Assembly (NCBI RefSeq): GCF_947172395.1
Contig: NC_069097.1
Location: 10,090,142-10,154,141, forward strand
Direction of reading: 5' to 3'
Source of the DNA: Bicyclus anynana
Taxonomy: Eukaryota; Arthropoda; Insecta; Lepidoptera; Nymphalidae
DNA length: 64,000 nucleotides
The position numbers were made by a program, and so were the translations under genes. This document shows, one piece after another, positions 37,831-49,069 of this stretch (position 1 is the stretch's first letter; each line of letters opens with the position of its first letter). The notes below the pieces were generated by a model. The model saw only the letters and a list, made by a program, of their open reading frames with translations. It was not told where the DNA came from and ran no database searches.

Positions 37831-38551
37831 TGCGCTTACTAGTGCCGGATTTTATTAAAATTTTATAATATAGGTAGGTACATCCATAATATTATCTGTA
37901 TTGAACCAGCCTAAAACTGATATTATTTCATAATAAATGACATAATGTAAAATGGGCAGTCCAGTCCAGGAACGAAAAGTGGCATTTTTTTATTTATATA
38001 GATAAAGATAAGTTTTAACACTTTTTTTTTACATCAAACTGCTACTAAGGATGAGCTTGTTAAAAATGTGTCCTATAATTGCAGTATTAGGCTAGGACCT
38101 GTTACATTGGACGGTAGACCTGTTGCCTGCCCTAGTTCTGCTAGGCACAGGTGAAGTCCCTTTGTTCGCGCCGATCAATATCCGCTTACGAATCCGCTAT
38201 CCGAACTCATTCCTTTTAACAATTCTGATATTAGCTTCTGTATACGATAAAGCTTTGTATGTACGTATTTTTACTTTAAAAAGCGTATTACGTGTGTAAA
38301 TTAACTAATCTAATTAACTTATATTAATTTAAAAGTATGTACTTTTTCAATATCTATTACAAACTCTCTTTGTGTAAAACACGATAAAAATGTCCAAAAT
38401 ACATTTTTTTGATAAATACGATTAAAAGTTACAAATCAATTAAAACTTTATCACAACGTAAATTAATTAATCTGTACGCCAACTAATTAAAACTATTCAT
38501 TGAAAGTGCCCAGCATTTAGGTACACATACTCGTAACAAACTTGTGAACTC

Positions 38552-38735
38552 ATGAATTATTTCGTTAATGACACTCCCATGATATGCGGGCGACGGGGGG
38601 AAAGATTGCGCGGGTTTGTAATCGTGCGTGCGGGGAAGTGGGGTGCATCAGTTGTGGGTTTTTCATTCATCGCTACACGCCCCCGACCCTCGCGGACAAT
38701 CGGGTGTGTTACGAACGAAGTTGCCAAGCTATAGG
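38552..38735. other. GC-rich block, unassigned
   Basis: Two overlapping 60-codon plus-strand frames and a ggcgacggggggaaag run stand out from the AT-rich surroundings. No domain. Could be an old exon, promoter or repeat. Confidence 0.25.
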
Positions 38736-39299
38736 TAGGTTAATGTATAAGTATATTAATTACTAGCAAACACCCCGCGGTTTCCCCCACATTATTACCG
38801 TTCCCATAAGAATACGGGGATGAAATATAGCATATAATAATTTCAAAAGACGTGGTTTTCTAGTGGTAAACGAAATAGGAAATCTTGGTCGAGAATTTGA
38901 AGTTAAGCTTTTTATATGTCAACAGCCTAGACTGTCAACAGCTTAGACTGTCAACAGCCTAGACTGTTAACAGATTAGTCTATAACGTCTATAAATACAC
39001 GTCTCAGGGAAGAGAGGGGCCATAGATGATACATTATATTGAGAGGGGCAGTCACACTTGGGTACTACAGTAGTACGTACTAGGATGGTACTAAGTATAC
39101 AGTGTACAACCGAGTAGAAGTAATTAACCGAGTGATCAACTGATCACTAAAGTGCCCTTATCACATCCAAAATTCAGCTTTCTCAGTTCATTTGCATTTC
39201 TAAGCCGAATTTTCCGATGACTGTAGTTACTCATTGGTACACACTTAGGTTACATATCTAAAGTAATAGTATATTATAAAGAGGTAAAGTTTGTGGTAT

Positions 39300-39325
39300 T
39301 TATTTATTTATTTATTTATTTATTA
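39300..39325 (+). repeat. (TTTA)n microsatellite
   Basis: About six ttta units. Confidence 0.9.
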
Positions 39326-39577
39326 TATATCCTTAGTATGCTTACAGCTAAGCCAAAACGCATACAAAGTACAGACTTACAATATAACAATATAACAGAT
39401 AAACAGATTACAATATAATATTGTAATTTGTTTTTCTGTATTGTATCTTTATCTGGTATTGTAGGGGGTAATCTCCGGATTTACTGAACCGATTTAAAAA
39501 TTCTTTTACCACAAGACACGAAACTAGCTACGTTATTCGTGACCTAACCTACGGACAAACAGACTAGTAGTGACTTA

Positions 39578-39818
39578 TCACACTAATATTATAAAGGCGA
39601 AAGTTTGTGTGTACCTAAGTGAGTGTGAAAGTGTGTAAGAATGTTTGTTCCTCTTTTACGCTGCAGCTACTAAAGCGATTTGGCTGAAATTTGGAATGGA
39701 AATAGATTTTCCTCTGGATTAACACATAGGCTACTTTTCATCTCGGAAAAATCCGTGTTTCCCGCGGGATTTGTGAAAAACTTAACTCCACGCGGACGTA
39801 GTCGCGGGCTTCCGCTAG
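39578..39818 (+). mobile_element. Helitron-like element, 241 bp, complete ends
   Basis: A|TCACACTAATATTATAAAGG start, ttggaatggaaatagatttt and aacacataggctacttttc blocks, hairpin ccacgcggacgtagtcgcgg, end cttccgCTAG|T. 5'-TC, 3'-hairpin-CTAG and an A/T target fit Helitrons. No ORF. Confidence 0.78.
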
Positions 39819-40616
39819 TAAACACTATGAATCTCTCTGTGTCTATGCTACGAATGTATAACTTGTAGACGTTGTAGGCTTCTACGAGGCTCTACGACAT
39901 TTAAGGCTCGGGTCACGATTGACGTAGGAAACTTGGAAACGCTCCAGGCGGTCTTGTAACTTTGCTCCTCGAAATTAACAAGAATTTTAAACTTGTTTAC
40001 CTTTCATGTAAATTTATTTACATTAATTTGTACTCTTTGCTTCACTTTGTTTTTGTCAGATGGTACGAGTAGGTAGACAAAATAAAGGAAAAACCTGCTT
40101 TAATTACAATTAGTTCTAAAGTTAACATTTTCTCTGAATAATTATATAGTTTTAGTAAAAAAATCATATCTACTTGGTACTTTTATGACCATAATGTGCT
40201 CACCTTATTTCATTTTCTTTTTAATTTTTTCTTCTTTTTCAGTTAATAATACTAGTGTGTATGTTCTTTATTTGTGATATTTAATTTCCTATTTTACTTA
40301 GTGTAAGTGATTGTAAATAAACCTAATAAATAAATAAATAGACTCCATTTTGCGTAGAAAGCGTACCTATGTCTACTTAAGATAAAACTCTCGTTATAAA
40401 GGTCCATTACAACCCAAGATATAGGCAGTTTGCTTTAAATGCATACCGAATAAAATTAATAAAAAAACAAGCATTTATATAAATCCTCTTACATCCGCTA
40501 TAGTGTTTGCCAAGACAAATAAGCCGGATAACTTTATCTTGTTAAGTTTAGAAGTTCCTGTGCGTAGATACCTATCTTCGTTAATCAATAAGTTTGGTCC
40601 CATATTATGGCATTAC

Positions 40617-40750
40617 TAGCCGACGTCCTGCGGATTCACCCTCTTAGTTCCCGTTCCCGTGAGAAAACGGGGTTAAATATAGCCTATGACACCAACAAAT
40701 AACGTGGCTTTCTAGTGGCAAATGAGTCTTCAAAATCGGTTTAGTAGATT
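40617..40750 (-). mobile_element. Helitron-like 3' fragment, minus strand
   Basis: CTAGccgacgtcctgcggattc, cgttcccgtgagaaaacggg, tagcctatgacacc. Truncated. Confidence 0.5.
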
Positions 40751-41073
40751 ATTTAGTTAATTATTTAGTTTAGATTATTCGACCGCACAGGGCAAGTTAA
40801 ATAAAAGCTTGTAAATGCAGAGTATATCAACTTAATTAGAAGTAGGAATGATTCATCAAGCTACCTAACAAAGGACCCCCGGCAAATGAACAGGTCGAGT
40901 GCGAAGTTAACGTACGTAATGATCAAATAGAGGGGGAAACGTACAACGCACGAATGTTCGCTTGGTTTTTAAATGTACACCTATCTTATGAGTAGGACCC
41001 GGATAAATATGTATTAAAAAATCTAAATTATGTACATATAATATGGACGAAAAATGGAAAATATGGAAAAAAT

Positions 41074-41346
41074 ATGAAGTATAAAATAACAATACTTTTC
41101 ATAATTATACATTGTTTTATTGTAAGAAAAGGCTCACTCGTGACAGTCAACAATGGAAAGAGTTATAGCAAGCCTATGCCAGAAGGCATATTTGGTTTCA
41201 GAACACAGGTCTTTATGAATATTATTATAATATTGGAATTTTTTGAATCATCGTGTAGTGGTCGGAACGTAAATTTTATGTATTTTTGTGAATATGTGGG
41301 TTTTCACAGTCTAAATAAGATAATCGATGTAAAAAACACATTCTAG
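41074..41346 (+). other. 90-codon open frame, doubtful
   Basis: Starts MKYKITILFIIIHCFIV, which resembles a signal peptide, but the rest matches no family and the region is AT-rich. Probably chance. Confidence 0.15.
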
Positions 41347-41454
41347 ATCGAAAATCGCGTAAATTAAGAATATATATTTACATATTAATCCGGGCCCTAC
41401 TTATGAGTAATAAACTTTTATATCATGACGCCTAGAAGCGATTGGGATTGTAGC

Positions 41455-41800
41455 ATCATATCTCAAGCAGTTCCCAGGACCTGTGTCCTTGGGTGTAGGT
41501 TTATAATATATTTGGAACGCATTAACCCTCATAATCCCCTGCCTGATGTGTTCTCCATACCCTAACAATTTATGATCAACTCTATAAAATATTGCACAAA
41601 ATCACTAACACAAAATAACGTGACGGTAAGACAGCAGAAAAAAGATTTCAAAAAAAAGAAATTCAAAGACTTTGTGACTCAAAAAAGAACTGAAAATATG
41701 AGTGCGGCACCAATCATCCTCTTATTCATAGTGTCACTGTCATAATAATTTATACAAATACCTCCTTTTAATCACTCGTACTTGAGGAACTCTTATCACT
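41455..41800. repeat. Interspersed repeat family F1, copy 2
   Basis: Same block order as 648-965, e.g. attgcacaaaatcactaaca and cctcttattcat, with an extra A-rich insertion. Confidence 0.65.
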
Positions 41801-42172
41801 TTCATTGGATGTCGACAACGCTGCCAGCCAGTGGTAAGAACTAAAAATCGTTATTTTACCGATACCAACATTGAAAAAAAATTACCTACTCAATAATTTG
41901 TTTTGGGATTAATTTTGTATTAAAAATTCAGGTATATACAGAATTAAGATTTTTCACAAGATTTTCACAAGTTTCAGTACGAGTTTAGACTATACGCGAA
42001 AAACACGAGATTTCGTGGAAAGTTACAAACTCGTACTAATAGATTTTCTATGTAAACCAATATAACCGTCACCTACAAACGATATATATCGGATAATTTC
42101 TAATACTGATGTAATAAATCATCCGTTTTATCACTAAATGCGTAACAAAATATAAGTAGATATAATCAAGTC

Positions 42173-42370
42173 GAGAGCCGTGATAGCCCAGTGGTAACCT
42201 CTGTCTCAGATTTAGAGCGTGGGTTCGAATCCGGCCCGGGCCATGCACCTCCAACTTTCAGTTGTGTGCATTTTAAAAATTAAATATCATGTGTCTCAAA
42301 CGGTGAAGGAAAAACATCGTGAGGAAACATACATACTAGAGAATTTTCTGAGTAATTTTTTTTTTTTTTG
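42173..42370 (+). mobile_element. SINE family S2, 5' half
   Basis: gagccgtgatagcccagtgg head, gggttcgaatccggcccggg B box, truncated after the catcgtgaggaaac block and followed by a T run. Confidence 0.83.
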
Positions 42371-42396
42371 TTATTACTTACGGCTTTTATAGGATA

Positions 42397-42637
42397 TCAC
42401 ACTAATATTATAAAGGCGAAAGTTTGTGTGTAAGTCTGTAAGTGTGAAAGTGTGTAAGTATGTTTGTTCCTCTTTTACGCTGCGGCTACTGAAGCGATTT
42501 GGGTGAAATTTGGAATGGAAATAGATTTTACTCTTGATTAACACATAGGCTACTTTTCGTCCCGGAAAAATCTATGGTTCACGCGAGATTTGTAAAAAAC
42601 TGAATTCCACGCTGACGAAGTCGCAGGCGTCCGCTAG
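42397..42637 (+). mobile_element. Helitron-like element, 241 bp, complete ends
   Basis: A|TCACACTAATATTATAAAGG to cgtccgCTAG|T, same length and block order as 39578-39818. It lies 27 bases after a truncated SINE. Confidence 0.78.
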
Positions 42638-42639
42638 TG

Positions 42640-43900
42640 AAATATAAATTTATAACAAATTTTCACATAGATTTTTTTTATATTTTACATATTTATTGTA
42701 TTATTTATAAGTTTAATTTCTTGCCTATACAAAAAAGTTATTAAAATTGTTTAAGCCTTTTCGAAGGAGTGCGACCACAAACACCGTAACACGAGATTAT
42801 TAGATTATCCTGTGTGTTATAGAAGCCCCAACATCATCCCTAAAAAACTCTATATCCATTAATTATTAGGCTCGAGGGGGGTTAGGAAAAAAATCACGAA
42901 ATTGGGGAAGGGGGTATCATGTAGTAAGATATACGTGTAATAAATACACGTCATGTATTTATTTTCTCGTCAAACGCTCGATTTCTCAGTCAAAAACAAC
43001 CTGCAATCCTTTCTGTCTAGACATTTTTATCATTGTCCTTAATTTCGGAAATGTAGGAAGTAATTTTGGTTATGGAGTATTGTAGTTAACCACGGTACCA
43101 AGAAGGAGGGGAAGGGGTGGGGTTTGTTTAAAAAATACTAATTAACTGAGTAATGGCCGGCCCCTAACAGAGAAACGTTATCACCATTAGCTCGCCACCC
43201 TGTATTAAAACAACATGGTGGGTCTTTGCTCCGAATCATTAATGTGACCGCTATTAGGATTATATCTTTTATAGATTACATTTTCGAAGCTTTCTCTTGG
43301 AACAATTGCGTTATATTGTAGGTACTGCAATAAGCATATATAACTATACTTAAAGATAACAGAAATAGTAATTGTACTAGTATGCTAATACTCGTAGGTT
43401 CTTAGATAGGTATATGATTTGTCTTTGCCTGACACCAGTGACTGTTTTTTGTTGGTACGGCATACGGTTATTTAAATACCATCATAGAATATTAATAATG
43501 ATATAAGTACGTAATGAAAATTAAATGAGAAACTAAATTATGCAGAGTTTGTTACTTTAGAAATAATTTCTTACCCTTGGCGTAAGAATGCTTTTTACAG
43601 CTGAAAATATCTGCAAGCAGCTATATACCTACCAGCCAAATTAGTTACCACGCGTACCTATTGCCAAACGCTGACTTTTCGAGTGTCTTAGTTGCGAAAA
43701 TGGGTCACTAACTGTCATGCACTTACACGAATCGATGCAAACCCATGCACGGCGCATGGTTATATGACTAAGAAAGTATGCAATTACACAATGAAATTTT
43801 GAAACTAACAATCATTCCAAAAATAAAGTTTTTTTATTGTGATTACGGCACTAGCCTGACTCTGTGCTTTGTCTGTGACACTTATAAAATGAATGAAGTT
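42640..43900. other. No feature identified
   Basis: AT-rich noncoding sequence with short G-rich patches (42.87, 43.10 kb). Confidence 0.4.
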
Positions 43901-44360
43901 TAATGGATGTTTACCTCCTCGAGTGACCTTGAAGTGAAGAGTAGGCGAAGGAGCTGAGTAGACCGCAAATCAGCTCCAAATCCTCGGGATCGTTCGTTAG
44001 AGCGACCACAGTGAGTCTGGTGATATTAACGGGTTATTGTATCACAACACGGTCACAGCGAACAATTGGTACACAGAAAGGCTGGAATACTAGACCCCGG
44101 AGTATCGAGCGAGGGCGGATAGCACGGGTGTCCGAGTTAGCACGCGATCGTCGGTTCACGGAGCACGGATGCGGTGAGGACGGCGCACGGGCGCGGGCCG
44201 ACGTTTGCCGACTGTTCGCTGTCGCCTGCCGCTATTTTGTGCTCGCTTCGCCGCCCGCCCCGCGCCGCCCAGAGCTTTCTCTGCGCAACGCAACAACAAC
44301 AATGTCCCTTCTTTCACAACACCTTTTCTCAGACCATGATAATACTGAAAAGGTGTAAGT
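43900..44360 (+). promoter_or_regulatory. CpG/GC-rich block, possible promoter or first exon
   Basis: 44090-44290 is strongly GC-rich and the preceding stretch ends in a good donor, CCACA|GTGAGT (44010). A 115-codon frame through it is arginine-rich on one strand and also open on the other, as expected of GC-rich noncoding DNA. No TATA box seen. Confidence 0.25.
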
Positions 44361-44490
44361 TTAAGATCCTTTAGCCACCAGTAACAATGATGGAGAGACG
44401 TCTTCTCACAAACTAGTGGCACGGCCTGGATGCGTACAGATTTTATTTAACAAAATGCATACAAGTTAGGTAGTGTTACTTATCATTCAT

Positions 44491-45175
44491 CGTGATACCC
44501 CAGATATGACCTCTGCCTCCGATTTCGGAGGGTGTGGTTTCAAATCCGGGGCATGCACCTCCAACTTTGCAGTTGTTTGCATTTTAAGAAATTAAATATC
44601 ACGTGTCTCAAACGGTGAAGGAAAACATCGTGAGGAAACCTGCATACCAGAGAGTGTGTCTGCCAATCTGCTTTGGACCAGGGTGGTGGACTATTGGTCT
44701 AACCCCTCTCATTCTGAGAGGAGACTCGAGCTCAACAGTGATCCGAATATGGGTTGATAATCAGGGGCGTAGCTACCGCTGTATCAGCCGTATCATTGAT
44801 ACGGGGCCCCTACGGGGACTACTGGAGCCCCTTAAGTGTAATAGCAAAAATTAGTAAAGTGTAATCCACATTCCCATGAATCTGGTACTTCCCGAAAAAA
44901 AAGTATAAAATGCTGCCTAAAGAATTTCTCTTTCAGATATGACAAAAGTTGAAAAAATCAAATTTATTTTTTTCACGGGGTCTAATCATGCGCCCAAAAG
45001 TTGGAAACATCCTACTTATGTTAAGTCGCTGTCATATTTATTCTAGGCAAACGTTTTTATTTCTGTTGTTAGAAATTTTTACCCTTTATTTGGGCCCTTA
45101 ACTAGTTTTGATACAGGGCCCCTCCAAGGCACGCTACGCCACTGTTGATAATGACTCATCATTGCATCGGCTTAT
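44491..45175 (+). mobile_element. SINE family S2 carrying a hAT-type insertion
   Basis: cgtgataccccagatatgac head through cgaatatgggttgataat. The tail resumes after the insertion at 45145. Confidence 0.82.
44762..45144. mobile_element. Non-autonomous hAT-type element with 8-bp duplication
   Basis: Ends CAGGGGCGTAGC and, reverse-complemented, CAGTGGCGTAGC. TTGATAAT on both sides (44754-44761, 45145-45152). 383 bp, no transposase frame. Confidence 0.85.
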
Positions 45176-45563
45176 TTGAACGGCCCACTACAACGGCAGA
45201 CCTCCTTTCTTTTAGAAGAGGGGATAATAATTGATAGTGACATTGAAATACACATTTGCTTAGTTGAAAATAGTCCTAAGAAATAAAATGACAAAGTTTC
45301 AAGTTAAAAAAAAAATCAAGTGAGAATTAGGATCGCCCACCGAGGGTTCATCTGTAGGTAACGACATTACATAGGACATTAATCACAATACCTACTTATA
45401 AATATAGAATAGGTATATCTTTATGATTTATTTACTAATGCATAGTTTTCAGATTTTTCCCTATAGGTACTTTTAGCATAAAGATTTAGCACACATATCA
45501 ACTCGGATAAAAGAAGAGATCGGCACCATGACAAGTCGAGCCGTCCACTATTTTTATTAAACT

Positions 45564-45570
<7 letters not shown>

Positions 45571-45611
<41 letters not shown>

Positions 45612-45622
45612 CTCTCTCTCTC
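45571..45622 (+). repeat. (TC)n microsatellite
   Basis: Over 20 tc units with one interruption (tcgc). Confidence 0.95.
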
Positions 45623-45639
45623 TATAGTCGTTCCTTCAT

Positions 45640-45835
45640 TACTGAAGATCGTGGTCCTGGTAAGTACCCAGCCTCCTGCGGGTCCACGCCTTCCATCGGC
45701 TTCTGTTGGTAGCCACCGCTGCTATTGTGTAGAACTTCGTCCCTTTATCCTCCTTCAGCTGGTCAGCCTATCGTGTGAGGTGAGCGGCCCCTCGGTCTTT
45801 TCCCGTCAGTGATCAGTCAGTCAGTATGCGTTGGT
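45640..45835 (-). repeat. Possible LINE ORF C-terminal fragment
   Basis: Minus strand reads RWADQLKEDKG-like after a small shift, then TIAAVATNRSRWKAWTRRRL, the layout of an RTE/CR1-type C-terminus. The match is weak. Confidence 0.35.
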
Positions 45836-46619
45836 AACATAAGGAGATTTGACATTAAACTGCATACTGCAACACAAATAATCGGAATCGTAACGTAACC
45901 GCCTCGCCTCTGTACAAGCTTACCTACCCTTTTACTGATTGTGTAAGCTCCTTAATGACACTTTTGCGGCGTTACCGGGGGTTTTGGGCGAGCGCAGAAG
46001 CATCGCCTGATGAGGTCCGAAGGCAGAAACAGAAGGGATGGTTGGAACGACTCTTGGCGTCTCCTCTGAGACTTGGACGTCGGCTTAGATGGCCGTTCTG
46101 GAAGTGTGTTCTGGCCTGAGTGTTCTGGCATCAGTCCGGGCTCCCCCGAGATCGTGGGTTAAGAAATCCACGTCCGGGTGACGTCAGATCGGGGATCTCG
46201 TCTTCGGCGGAAGCGTTGTCGGTCGTTATGTCAGGATCGTAAAAGACGTTTTTCGGATCTACTCTGCGTTGGGAGACTCTTCGCCGCGCTTAGGATTGTT
46301 GGACCGAGAGCCTTATATAATATAGTCAGATATAACTCATTGTATATACGTGACCAGAAGGTTGGCCTATTATTTAGGTCAGAGAATCAGTATTGCCATA
46401 CAACGTGGCAATGCTGCCAGCCTTTTGGGCACTTTACCAATGAGTCTGTAGATAAAATAATTATATATTTTCTTTTTATTTTATTTGTATAATGGGTTTA
46501 GGTAGGTAGTTAGTTAGAGAGGTAGGTAGAGATTTAGTTAAATATAATTGTTTTATTTATTAGTGTAAATAATTGTACATATTTCAATTGATAAATAAAT
46601 TGTAAAGGAAGTTTGAAAG

Positions 46620-46745
46620 TTTGTCACCCTATGCTCCTACTATCGGTGAGTATGGTAACATACTGTGGAATTTAAACTGTGGTGGCTTTGGAAGATAGTA
46701 GGTTTCAAGGGTTCACACCCTCTACCGTACAAGTATAAAACGTAG
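46620..46745. repeat. Interspersed repeat F6, copy 2
   Basis: actgtggtggctttggaaga tagtagg..ggttcacaccctct, as at 37700. Confidence 0.5.
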
Positions 46746-46944
46746 TCTTTTTTTATATTTTCTCGGCATATCGAGACCTGCTGAAAGCTACCACATCATA
46801 TGTCATAATAAACTTAAGTTTGTTCCACTATTTATGCCTTAAAGAACTTGAATAAAACAAATGCACGGTGTTTATTTTTAACCGACTTCCAAAACGTATG
46901 TTTTTTTGACGTTTTAAAATAGCAGGTGTCAATTGATGAAATTC

Positions 46945-47150
46945 ATAATGATACTTGGAGGCCATTGGATCAGCTTCCACCTTCACACAGGAAGTAAAAA
47001 TAAAAGCAGTTATAATTATATTAACTATCGTAAGTTATAATATTAACTGTCGAGTTTCTTGCCGACTTCTCAGCAGAACCTGCATCCTGAACCAGTGGTA
47101 GTCTACAAATAGTCAAACTTGACGTTTCCAAAGTGCTTGTAAACCACAGA
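46945..47150 (-). repeat. 'caagtaggc' repeat, minus strand
   Basis: Reverse complement of the 23818 family: ggccattggatcagcttccacc, gagtttcttgccgacttctcagcagaacctgc, aagtgcttgtaaacc. Flanked by pieces of the 'aaccgacttcc' repeat. Confidence 0.75.
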
Positions 47151-47576
47151 ACAGAAAACGCTAAAATATCGCTAGACATACATGAAAAATCATATACAGC
47201 CTAATTTAGAACCTCCTCCTTTTTGGAAATCGGTTAAAAGCTAACTTGTTGTAACTTGCTAACTTGTTAAGTCTCATTTATCATTCATAATTATACATAT
47301 ATATTAATTATACATATATGATATATCCTTAGGGTAGGAATTGTTATCCCAAATTTATATAGGACCAACCTTAAAATATATTCTTCCTAATAAAAAAGTA
47401 TTATCAAAATCGGACCACTCAATAAAAAGCTATGTTTTGTTTTATATTAAAATTAATGTGTTAACAATCAATCACCCCTTGTTTTCCTACTCTTAGGATT
47501 TAAATTGTTTTTCAAATTTGTATGAGACTATTTTCGGAATTTTTAATTGACAAGGTTAACGACACTTTTATTATCG

Positions 47577-47660
47577 ACAATGATGATGATGCCGACAACG
47601 TCGATGATGATGACAATGATGATGATGACGATGATGATGATGACGATGATGGCGATGACT
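47577..47660 (+). repeat. (GATGAT)n-rich microsatellite
   Basis: Repeated gatgat/gacgat units. Confidence 0.9.
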
Positions 47661-48078
47661 ATAATCTCAGAATACCGTAATTATTAATCTAAGACTATAA
47701 TGATAATTGATGAATAAATCCTTCGATAATCCCTAGATGTTAATTTTTTCCTCACAATAAAATTAATTATACTAAGGTGTGCATGATTTGGATTTTGCTA
47801 ATTCAAATGACTAAATGAATAGGTGAATTCAATTAACATATTAAGAATGATTTTATGTTTGGTTTGATAAAACAAACAACAGAAAAAAGTTTGTGTCAAC
47901 TGAAATTTCAAAAGTGACAAAGTCTATTGGAAACGGAAATAAAAATGTCAGAATTCTATCGAATTAGAACAGACTGGTAGGTACTAATTTTTTTTCCTTG
48001 AAATGATGACAAAATACTCAGATTAAGAGTCAAAGGCAAAATAAGATCATAAACAATACGTTGTACATAGAGGAATAA

Positions 48079-48866
48079 TTATGGTACGATCTTCCAAAAA
48101 ATAAAGTTGGCAGCACTGTTCTGTTTTAGTTGAAACGTGCTTTTCAGCTCTGTGCTTTTCAGTATTTGTACTCTGTGCAGGGTTCCCAACTTAGGGGTTT
48201 TCCCCCCAGATTTAGGGGGCAAATAAGTGAAATGGGATTTTTTTAGGGTTCTGAAATTTTTAGGGGTATTTTCAGGGATATTTTGCCTCTTTAATATTTT
48301 TAAATTGATGATAATTTTAATATTTCTTTCTTGACCTAGCGACTTAAAACGATATATAATATTATATTCTACAACCACTCTGAGGCAACTGGCGGCAATT
48401 TACATCGAATAAAAAAAATTGTTAAATTTATTCATTGTCAACATTTATGATTTCAAAAAACATGAATCTTCAGATAAAGACGTAATATTTTGTCTGTATT
48501 AATATAGACTTTTGAAACATATTATTTCTAAATTATTATGAATTTATATTTTTAGGGGGACAACTCAATAATTAAGGCGATTTTAGGAGTTTTTGACACA
48601 AACTTTAGGGATAAATATTTTGGAGAGTTGGTAACACTGACTCTGTGCGTGCTTATTGACAACATGAAAAGTAATAATCTGTGGAGGTATTAATTAAAAA
48701 GAGCGGTTTACGTTTAATTTCTTTTTCATAATATTTTGTAAGAATTCTTGGCTATTTAAATATTTAAATAACATGAAATAAATGAAAAAGCTATGTTTGT
48801 GATAAAAAGTGTTGGTACTGCACATTCCATCTAATGAAGGAGTAAATTATATGCTATTCTCTTTAG
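48079..48866 (+). promoter_or_regulatory. Probable promoter and 5' untranslated region of the FHA-helicase gene
   Basis: No TATA box is evident. If the 462-bp hAT-type insertion (48178-48639) is removed, the sequence reads through from a TCAGTAT initiator-like site (~48155) to a possible donor aaaa|gtaata (~48670). A 5'UTR intron could then run to the acceptor-like ctattctctttag ending at 48866. The start site cannot be fixed without transcript data. Confidence 0.35.
48178..48639. mobile_element. Non-autonomous hAT-type element with 8-bp target-site duplication
   Basis: Ends are CAGGGTTCCCAACT and, reverse-complemented, CAGTGTTACCAACT. ACTCTGTG occurs directly on both sides (48170-48177 and 48640-48647). 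Imperfect terminal repeats with an 8-bp duplication fit the hAT superfamily. No transposase ORF. Inserted about 235 bp upstream of the helicase ATG. Confidence 0.8.
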
Positions 48867-48874
48867 GCTCAACG

Positions 48875-49069
48875 ATGGCTAAATGGAAGTTATCCCGGCA
48901 ATTATTTGGAAATTGTAACAACGAAAAGGTCTTAATATTCACTGAAGGAGATAAAATCACATTCGGCAGAGGATTGGACAATGATGTAACACTACCGAGT
49001 ATCGTCATATCCAGAAACCACTGTTTATTAGACTTTAGAAAAGACGAAGTATCCATCACCGATCTAAAG
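48875..49069 (+). CDS. SETX: Exon 1 (coding): first part of FHA domain
   Basis: Encodes residues 1-65, phase 0 at its end (donor AAG|GTTGTT). It carries the FHA glycine-arginine pair (G31 R32) and the SxxH motif (S46, H49), which contact the phosphothreonine in known FHA domains. An in-frame ATG also exists at 48851, but the run ttctctttag ending at 48866 looks like a splice acceptor. The coding exon therefore probably begins at 48867, with a noncoding exon upstream. Confidence 0.88.

Noticed and set aside
44011..44358. 115-codon arginine-rich frame
   Set aside because: GC-rich DNA is open on both strands here, and no domain or conserved motif is seen.
46178..46492. 104-codon plus-strand frame
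   Set aside because: Starts in GC-rich sequence and runs into AT-rich sequence resembling a retroelement 3' end. No domain.
48809..48874. Extension of the FHA frame upstream of ATG 48875
   Set aside because: It starts at a GTG, contains an acceptor-like site at 48866, and the added residues match nothing. The ATG at 48875 has a better context.
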